DNA from: Candidatus Altimarinota bacterium | GTDB taxonomy: Bacteria; Patescibacteriota; Gracilibacteria; BD1-5; UBA6164 | Length of the DNA: 64,000 nucleotides | Direction: 5' to 3' | Assembly (NCBI GenBank): GCA_028697205.1 | Contig: JAQVFO010000002.1 | Coordinates: 62,001-126,000 of the forward strand | Part shown: positions 56,728 through 64,000 of the stretch, piece after piece | Position numbering within the stretch: position 1 is the stretch's first letter | Layout: each line of letters begins with the position of its first letter | The notes under the pieces: generated by a model | Told to the model about the DNA's origin: nothing | Seen by the model: the letters and a program-made list of their open reading frames with translations, nothing else | Databases searched by the model: none | Made by a program: the position numbers and the translations under genes

Positions 56728-57717
56728 TTATTTAATTTCTTTAAATAATTTATCTACCAATAAAACTTGGTCAAAAGTTTGTTGTTTTAATTCATTGTTT
56801 TTATCTTGCAACATTTGAGAAGTAACTCATGTTCATTCTTCTAAAAGCAAAACTCAATATAATCATTTTTCATAATTTATATAATGTTTTTCATATTTAT
56901 AATTATCTCATTCAAGTCTTAGAACATAATATCAAATTGATTTATCTTTAACTATATCTCTACAAGTATTCCAATATGAATAATTATAAACTTCTGTTAA
57001 ATAATCTGTCAAAGTATCACATTTTATATTTTCTACATTATCTTTTCTTAAGTAAAAATTATTTATATTTGAATAAATTATAGTTGAATCACTTAGTAAA
57101 CTTGGATCTCAATACTCATTTGAACTAGGTAAAGACAAATCACCTAAGTTTTCTATATTTTTGTATGTTGTATCATTTTTTACTATCTTTTCAGGTAAGT
57201 TTATTTCTACATTTATTTTAGTAATAACTCATGAACTATAAGCTGTAAATATGTATTCATTTAATCAAAAATCTAGAGTTTGAAAATTTGAAGAAGCTAC
57301 ATATCTAAAAGTAGAATCCCCAGATTTAAATTGTTTCAAATCATATAAATCTGAAGGATAAGTTGATGTTTTATTAGAAAAACTAACATTTATTTTGTCT
57401 ACATATCATTTAGTTTTTCAAGTTATTACAACTTCTCAAGAATAAAAGTCTTTTCAAGATAAATCATCAATTTCAATCAATGGATCTCATTCTGAAACTT
57501 GTGATATATTATAACTTGGTTTTATTTCCTCTACTGGAGAATTTTCAGCAGTTTGCTCTTCAGTTCAAGTAGATACAGAATTATTTACTCTATTATTACT
57601 AACTTCATTTCAAAGAATTTCTTGCTTAGCTTTTTCTACTTCATCATTATTATTATTTGAAGAAAAAAAACATGAAGTTAACACAAATGGTATAATTAAA
57701 AATATTATTTTTTTCAT
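56728..57717 (-). CDS. Predicted lipoprotein, 329 residues
   Basis: Signal peptide MKKIIFLIIPFVLTSCFFSS with lipobox L-T-S-C (Cys16 would be lipidated). The mature part begins with a low-complexity N/E region and contains beta-rich segments (SGEVVITGKTKGYVDKINVSFSN, written here in part) reminiscent of Ig-like folds. No enzyme motif. Upstream of pyrH on the same strand with 5 bases between. Confidence 0.75.
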
Positions 57718-57818
57718 ATATTTTTGATTAAATGATAATTTTTTTATTTAATTTATTATACCAAAAAAAAGATAATTACAAATTAAATTGTAACTACCTT
57801 TATTATAATTATTATTTT

Positions 57819-59735
57819 TTACATCCACATAATTATTGGAATAATCATAGGAGATCTCTCTATTTTTTGTAAAACGAAAGCTTCTAAATCAGTTTTTATA
57901 ATTTTTAATAAATCTTTTTCTTCCATATCTGGAACATCTTTTATAGTATTTTCAAAAACATCTTTTGCTTTTTTATGTACCATCTTATGAACAAGTCTAA
58001 CTTCATCTAAATAAACAAGTCATCTTGACTCTATTTTTAAGTTTCACAAAATCGCTTTAGTATTTGAATCAACTTTATAAAGTACAACCAATACTCAAGA
58101 ATCCATCATTTTTTCTCTAGCTTTAATTACATGACTATTTGCAGTTCATATACCATTTCAATCAATTATTATATCTTGAATTGGCATTTTTATTCTAGAT
58201 CTAAATACACTTTGATCTGGAGCTAAATCTATTATATTACCATTTTCTAAAAGTAATACATTTTCTTCTGGAAATCATATACTAACTGCAGTATTTTTAT
58301 GCAAAGTTCTAAAATATAAATCTCAATAAACTGGCATAAAATACTTTGGATTTACAAGATTTAACATTATTTTTTGTTCTTCTTGAAATGCATGTCAACC
58401 TGTATGTACTTCACTATCATCTTTTGTTATTACATTTGCTCAAAGTGCAAGTAGTTTATTTATAACTCAAACAACAGATCTTTCATTTCCAGGAACAACT
58501 GATGATGAAAATATAATTGTATCTCATTTTAATATTTCAAGAGAGTTATGTTTTCATTCTGCCATTCTAGTAAGTGCTGAAAATTGTTCTCATTGACTTC
58601 AAGTTGTAACAATAACTTGATTATGAGGAGCAACTCATTCTGTTGCTTTTGGACTCATTTTTTTTACAGTTCCTGGTTTCATTTTTAAATATCCTAATTC
58701 TTTTGCTATAGCAACATTCTCTACCATACTTCTTCAGCTTAAGAAAATTTGTTTTCAATGCTTATCACATATATTTATAAGTTGTTGAATTCTTGAAATC
58801 CAAGATGAAAAAGTTGCAATTATAAGTCTTCATTTTACATGATTTTCTATAATCTTTTCTAATGATTCTCATATATCTTTTTCTGATTTTGAAAATCATT
58901 TTCTAATAGATCCTGTAGAATCAGATAAAAATAAAGTTACTCATCTTCTTCACATTTCTCAAATTCTTCATAAATCAGCTGGTTTATCAATAGCTGGAGT
59001 AAAATCAATTTTAAAATCTCAAGTATGAACTATACGTGCTCCACCTGGAGTTTCTAAACATACTCAAACACAATCTGGAACAGAGTGATTAACTCTAAAA
59101 AATTCTACAGCAAAATGTTTACCTATTTTTACTTTTTCAGTACTATCTCACGAAATTTCAACAAAAGTTGCATGACTTAAAATTCTAGCTTCTTCAAGTC
59201 ATTTTTTAATAATTCAAATAGTTAATTTAGTTCCATATATTGTTGGCATTCCTAAAGGAGGAAGTATATGTTTTAATGCCCCTATATGATCAAGATGAGC
59301 ATGAGTTATGATAATTCATTTTATTTTATCTTTGTATTGGATTAAAGATGAAATATCTGGTATAGAGTAATTTGCCCCTAGCATATCTGGTTCAGCAAAT
59401 TGAACACCACAATCTAAAAGCAATAAATCATCTTCATATTGAAATAAATTCATATTTTTAGCTCAAGTCTCATTATTTCAACCAATCGGAATAACTCTAG
59501 TATAACCAGATCTAAGAGTTGGTAAGTAAAATTTTGTTTCTGGAAAATTAAGTAAAGTTCTTGGTTTATACTCTCTATTTTCTTTTACAGCATTATCAAA
59601 CTCTTTTTCTTCTGCAGTATCACTTTCACCTGCTTCTTCACTTTTTTCAATTTCTTCTTTAACTTCTTCTTGAGCTTGTCCTATTGATTCATCTCAAGTT
59701 AATTCTTTGTCTAATTCGTCAAAAAAATCTTTCAT
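57819..59735 (-). CDS. rnj: Ribonuclease J
   Basis: 638 residues. A 70-residue acidic N-terminal extension precedes the metallo-beta-lactamase core: IIITHAHLDHIGALKHILP with H145, H147, D149 and H150, then VNHSVPD, FLSDSTGS (the Asp), IIATFSSGISRIQQL and a beta-CASP domain ending VHTGGHAFQE. RNase J is the main 5'-3' exo/endoribonuclease of many bacteria. The C-terminal domain is present. The extension resembles that of other Gram-positive-type and CPR enzymes. Confidence 0.94.
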
Positions 59736-60070
59736 AATTGATTAATAAATTAATAAATAAATAATATGAATAAATAAAAAATATTTAAACTTTTAAAATA
59801 ATAGCGTTACAAAGTTTTATATTTCAAGAAATATTGATTGATTTTTCTAGAAATATAAGATTTTTTCTGTAATTGAAATGCCTAAAAATTTAATAGTTTT
59901 GAATTATTTCACATTTAATGGTATTTTCTTTGTAAAATTTTTACAAAATAAATAAAGTCAAAGTAAGTTAAAAGCAAAAAACTATGATTATGTTAGCTTC
60001 TATTTAACTATATTTACCTTGCAAAAATTTTTGATTGAAAAAAGAAATTTCTTTAAATATATCTTCTATA
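59736..60070. other. 335-base gene-free, A/T-rich interval
   Basis: No reading frame with coding character in either strand. It contains a perfect palindrome TTTGTAAAATTTTTACAAA at about 59929-59947 without a U-run, and a short GCAAA-rich stretch near 60015. It probably holds the rnj promoter and the 3' end of the metalloprotease transcript; nothing firmer is seen. Confidence 0.4.
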
Positions 60071-61039
60071 TTATATTGATTTTTGCAAATACTGCAAAAA
60101 ATTTTCTAAATTTATATCAATTTTAGTTATATCCCGGTAATAATCCTTGATTTTATCTCAATTTCAAAAATCATTTTTCTGAAATTCTTTATTCTTAAAT
60201 AAATAATCTCAGAAAAAGTTATATTTTTTAGTTAAAATATCACTACTTTTGGTCTTTTCTTTAAAATCTGAGTTATGTAATACATAATAAGCAAATGATT
60301 CAGCAAAGTCTTCATACTTATTTGTCATAGCATAACCTGAAACAAAATCTTTTTGTGATAATCATTTCTTTGAAATTTTAGTAGATTCCCAAGCTATATT
60401 ATAAAAATAATAACTTGGATCTATATTTCAAAATGAATTTTTATCTAAATAATATATATCTAAATAATGAGCAAACTCATGAATAAAAACTGATACTAAC
60501 TCACTATTTCAAAGTTTTTTTACTCAAAAAAGCTTAACTTTTCAATCCTTCATTTTTCACCTAACGTCATATATTATTTTATTAAACTCTACTCATAAGT
60601 TTACTATTTTATCATTAAAAACTGTTTCTAAAAGCAATTTCTTCAGAATATATGATTGTAAATTTATATCACTTGCAAAGTCTGATGGAATATAATCAAA
60701 ATAAAAATTATTTTTCTGGGATTTATTTTCTGTATTATTTTCTTTATAAGTAGTAACATTTAAGTTTTCTTTGTTTTTTTCACTTAAATCATTGTTTATA
60801 GTTCATGTACTTGAAGAAATATCAAAAGAAGAATTATTTACTAATTCCTCATTTTGTGTATTGTTATTTACTGATTCTAATTGAATATTTGGTTCTATTT
60901 CCAAAAATAAACTTCTATCTATATATTGTTCTTCAGCATTTTTTGCAACTCAAGAAAAAAAGTAAGTTTTAATTAAAAATATAATTAAACTAAATAAAAT
61001 AGTAAGAATTATTATTGTAAAAAAATCTTTTATTTTCAT
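60071..61039 (-). CDS. Membrane-anchored HEXXH metalloprotease
   Basis: 322 residues. N-terminal membrane helix (FFTIIILTILFSLIIFLIK), a low-complexity N/S/E linker to about residue 115, then a gluzincin-like catalytic domain: SVFIHEFAHYLDIYYLD with HEFAH and, about 60 residues later, YEDFAESFAYYVLHN with the third ligand Glu. It faces the outside. Upstream lie four pilin-like genes on the same strand, so it may process surface proteins. Confidence 0.78.
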
Positions 61040-61048
61040 AAATTTAAA

Positions 61049-61459
61049 TTAATTTAATCAATAAATTAAATTAATTATTATAGCAATAATTCAAGAAGCA
61101 GCTACCAATCATGTAAATCATATAAGAGCCCATTTAATTATGTTTTTTCATTTTTTTATTTTTTCATCATTTCCTCAACTAGAAACCAAAACCATTGATC
61201 CATATGCAATAAATCCAATAGCAGCTAAAGCTAAAATAGTTCAAACATTTTTTATAAAGTTTAAAATAACTATTTTAAATCATCCCGATACTTTTAAATT
61301 TCATCAAGATCATGTTTGTACTACATTAGAATCTGACAAACACCCTTCTAATGAAGTTAAATCCTGTCAAGTTTTACATTGCTCAAGCGCAGAATAAGCT
61401 AAATCTCATATAAAAAAACTTGAGATTATTAAAATTATTAAAAATATTTTTTTAAACAT
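61049..61459 (-). CDS. VirB2/TrbC-like pilin paralogue 1
   Basis: 136 residues. Signal peptide (MFKKIFLIILIISSFFIGDLAYS), a short exported region with Cys pair (EQCKTG ... EGCLS), then two membrane helices separated by GNDEKIKKGKNIIKGA. This is the VirB2/TrbC pilin plan: helix, charged K-K-x-K loop, helix. First (5'-most it is last) of four tandem paralogues. Confidence 0.72.
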
Positions 61460-61476
61460 TATTTTAAATTAACTAA

Positions 61477-61848
61477 TTAAAGTCATAATGTAGTTACCAA
61501 TTTTACCATTCACCAAGATAAACTTATTATAGCAAGTCAAATAACTGTATACATAGTCATTTTCCATGCTTTTTTAAATTGTTCCTCATTTCAAGAAGAA
61601 GTTATAAACAAATATCAAATATATATAAATATTGCTACTGCAATTAAAGCTAACAATCAAAATGTATAATCAACTATTTTTGCAAAAATACTATCTAGTA
61701 CATTTGTTCATGTTTCATTTGTAGTAATTATAGTATTAGTTTTATCTGGAATTATATTGCTTTTTATATCTAGATTATCTACTGCAAAAGTAGATAAAGG
61801 TGAAAGAAAAAGTATCAAAAAAGAAATGATAATAGTTTTAATTTTCAT
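61477..61848 (-). CDS. VirB2/TrbC-like pilin paralogue 2
   Basis: 123 residues. Signal peptide MKIKTIIISFLILFLSPLSTFA with A-x-A-like site, then two helices flanking GNEEQFKKAGKMTMYTV. No Cys. Same plan as its neighbours with little sequence identity beyond the loop. Confidence 0.72.
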
Positions 61849-61864
61849 GATTTTTAAATATTAA

Positions 61865-62221
61865 TTATAATGTTATATTTGCATTGTTTATTGCATTTAT
61901 CAAAAAATATCAAGAAATAGATATAAATACTGCTATCAAAGACCAAGTTATCCATTTTTTGGCTTTTTTAGTTTTCTCTTCTTCTCATGCTGAAAGCATA
62001 TACATTATTCAAGCATACATTAAAGCAATTACAGCAATAACTGCAACATATTTTATTACTTCTGATACAAAGTTTCATATTACATTAACTATTCAATTTT
62101 GTCATAAATTATCTCAGGATTCACATCAAGGTAATCATGTACATTCAAACTTTGGTCAACTTGCTGCAAAAGTAGTTAAATATGAACTTAATCATAATAT
62201 TATAAAAAGTATTTTTTTCAT
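61865..62221 (-). CDS. VirB2/TrbC-like pilin paralogue 3
   Basis: 118 residues. Signal peptide MKKILFIILGLSSYLTTFAA, Cys pair (FECTGLPGCES), then helices around GEEEKTKKAKKGITGSLIA. Cys spacing is like paralogues 1 and 4. Confidence 0.72.
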
Positions 62222-62224
62222 AGT

Positions 62225-62644
62225 TTAATTTCAAGTATATAATATATATCTAAGAAGAGTTACTAGGTAATAAGAAGATAATGCAACAATAAGTGCAACG
62301 ATTCATGTTGTAAACATAGTTTTACCTTTTGAAAGCATTTCATCTTGTCAATGATAGAAAATCATATATCAAGCTCAAATAGACATAACCAAAAGTGCTA
62401 TAACTCATATAGCTATCATCAAATTTTGTATAATTGTTGATAAAATATTATTTGCAGTGTCTTTGATATCTCAAGTTTCGTTATAATTCTTAGTTCATGG
62501 TGATATGTCTGTTGTATTTATCATAAATTCAGTTGAGTTTAGACAATTTTCTCAAGTACATCAAGAACTAGTTGTTCAATCTGCAAAAATATTACTTATT
62601 CATAAAGTTGATAATATTAAAAGTAAAAGTATCTTTTTAATCAT
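62225..62644 (-). CDS. VirB2/TrbC-like pilin paralogue 4
   Basis: 139 residues. Signal peptide MIKKILLLLILSTLGISNIFA, Cys pair (GCTGENCLNS), then helices around GQDEMLSKGKTMFTTG. It is the promoter-proximal member, with a divergent glycosyltransferase gene upstream; promoter-like A/T-rich sequence lies in the 112-base gap. Confidence 0.72.
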
Positions 62645-62756
62645 AATTTTATTATAAAATCACTAAACTAGGTAAATTTTAATAAAAATTTTATATTTAG
62701 CAAAAAATTATTAGAATTACTTTCAATTATCTCTCTATAAATATAAAAAACATTGT

Positions 62757-63884
62757 ATGAAAATTGCAATTTTACATGAAATGCTTGTAAAACTTGGTTG
62801 AGCAGAAAAAGTAGTTGAAAAAATTATTTCTATTTTTCCTGATGCTGATTTATTTACATTAATTTACGATGAAAATAAAGTTTGAAAGGTATTTCATAAA
62901 AACAAAGTACAAGTAGCAAAAATTACTGAGAGGATTTACAATCTTACTAAAAATCAAAGATTTTGTCTTCCTTTTATGCCAAGAGCAGTTGAAAGTATTG
63001 ATTTTTCAAAGTATGATGTGGTTATATGTTCTTCATCTTGATTTGCACATGGGGCAATTACAAAACCAGACACTAAATTTATTGTTTATTATCATTCTCC
63101 TGCTAGGTACCTTTGGGATTGGACAAATGAATATAAAAAAGATATATGATGGAATAAATGAATAAAGTGATTATTATTAAATAATTTATTTTTAAAGCTT
63201 AGACAATGGGATTTTATAGCTTCAAATAGAGTAGATATAAATCTTGCAAATAGTAATAATTCTGCAAATAGAGTAAAAAAATATTATAAAAAAGATTGTG
63301 AAATTCTTTACCCTCCTATTGAAACAAAAAGATTTAATAAAGAAATAAAACCAATTTGAGTATTAAAAAATTTGGAAACAAATTACTACATAATAATTTC
63401 AGCTCTTACAGAATTTAAAAAAATAGAAATTGCAATAGAATGATTTAATAAAATGCAAGATAAAATTTTAGTTATAATCTGAGCTTGAAACTATAGAGAA
63501 ACTCTTGAAAGCAAAGCAAATTGAAAAAATATTATTTTTACATGAGCAAAATACTGAGATGAACTTGTTGAGTTAGTACAATGAAGTTTATGACTTGTAT
63601 TTCCTTGAGAAGAAGACTTTTGAATAGTACCAATAGAAGCTATGGCTAATTGAAAACCTATTTTTGCATATCGTGGTTGATGATTGCTTGAAACAGTTCT
63701 AGAAGAAAAAACTTGAAATTTCTTTGATGATAAAAATTGATATGACTTTGTTCCAAAATTTATAGAATTTGATAAAAAAGTAAAAAAATGATTTTTTGAC
63801 AAAGAATTTATTAAAAAACATGCTCTACAATTTGATGAAGCTATATTTGAAAAGAGATTGAAAGAAATAGTGTACAAAAAATAA
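62757..63884 (+). CDS. GT4-family glycosyltransferase
   Basis: 375 residues. N-terminal domain with KIAILHEMLVKLGGAEKVVE (donor/acceptor glycine turn) and YDVVICSSSGFAHGAITKP, then the GT-B C-terminal domain with IISALTEFKKIEIAIEGF, LVIIGAGNYRETLE and the sugar-nucleotide motif FPGEEDFGIVPIEAMANGKP (E-x7-E, G-I-V-P-I-E-A). Acts on a cell-surface polysaccharide or lipid-linked sugar, probably mannosyl/rhamnosyl type. No other glycan gene is in view. Confidence 0.88.
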
Positions 63885-63950
63885 AGATATTTTTGCAATT
63901 TTTTTTAATTTTGTAAAATATATTATAACTATTATTTATTATCCAAAAAC

Positions 63951-64000
63951 ATGAACTTCGCAAAGATATTTACCAAATCACTATTTGTAATATTTATAGC
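63951..64000 (+). CDS. Start of an exported or membrane protein (cut by window edge)
   Basis: Only 16 complete codons are present: MNFAKIFTKSLFVIFI, a basic start followed by a hydrophobic run, as in a signal peptide or membrane helix. Same strand as the glycosyltransferase, 66 bases after it. Confidence 0.5.
   Translation, partial: MNFAKIFTKSLFVIFI

Noticed and set aside
59929-59947. Palindrome as terminator
   Set aside because: No U-run follows on either strand; it may be an operator, but evidence is lacking.
61140-62228. Plus-strand ORFs over the pilin genes
   Set aside because: Antisense shadows; the minus strand gives signal peptides and paired membrane helices.
63491-63898. Minus-strand ORF of 135 codons
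   Set aside because: Antisense to the C-terminal half of the glycosyltransferase, whose GT-B motifs are clear on the plus strand.
1-64000. Widespread in-frame UGA codons as signs of pseudogenes or sequencing errors
   Set aside because: They fall at conserved Gly positions in dozens of intact housekeeping genes, so they are sense codons.

Overview
ORGANISM. This is a very A+T-rich bacterial window in which UGA is a sense codon for glycine (genetic code 25). The proof is internal. In rplD, nrdB, gdhA, tmk, dnaG, rpoD, pyrH and the NifH-like gene, every UGA falls at a position where the family has Gly, for example the P-loop GKGGIGKST and the L4 motif ARAGSARSPIRRKGGVAFGP. Genes end only at UAA or, rarely, UAG. 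This code is known from Candidatus Absconditabacteria (SR1) and Gracilibacteria of the Candidate Phyla Radiation. Read with the standard code almost every gene is shattered, so all coordinates here come from re-translation with UGA=Gly and were checked for start/stop frame agreement.

LAYOUT. 1-1355 (-): start of an S10-type ribosomal operon (rplC, rplD, rplW). 1629-3443 (-): an F-type ATPase Fo-only operon (a, double-hairpin c, b). 3561-7284: a cNMP-domain protein, tyrS, a winged-helix protein, a DUF202 membrane protein and tsaD. 7339-16478 (-): deoxynucleotide block with class Ia (nrdA, nrdB) and class III (nrdD, nrdG) ribonucleotide reductases plus nrdR; the glycyl-radical tail of NrdD is a separate 54-residue ORF. 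16775-20057 (-): small membrane protein, gdhA, yraN, a nucleoside deoxyribosyltransferase-like gene and tmk. 20196-24273 (+): unknown gene, dnaG, rpoD. 24315-30381 (-): two giant secreted surface proteins sharing a nearly identical 1.14-kb 3' cassette.

MAIN DISCOVERY, 30455-55942. A His-Xaa-Ser (HXS) type RiPP locus, greatly expanded. A co-directional, often overlapping set of about 23 genes starts with hxsD, a 64-residue ORF, the radical SAM/SPASM maturase hxsB and an hxsA-like precursor ending in seven His-Gly-Ser repeats (every repeat Gly is UGA). Next come an anchored protein, an APH-fold kinase-like protein and then thirteen more radical SAM genes: eight short HxsC-like, four HemN-like and one other. 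Embedded among them is a complete nitrogenase-like trio: NifH-like ATPase, NifK-like and NifD-like. Flanking it are a mod_HExxH putative peptide hydroxylase and an A24 (prepilin-type) membrane protease. I know of no described HXS system with nitrogenase-like components; the joint role is inference. The simplest model is a membrane-associated factory that repeatedly modifies a His/Gly/Ser-rich exported peptide.

55943-64000: pyrH, a lipoprotein, RNase J, a membrane HEXXH metalloprotease, four tandem VirB2/TrbC-like two-helix pilin paralogues, a GT4 glycosyltransferase and the start of a further exported protein. No rRNA, tRNA, CRISPR array or transposase was seen.
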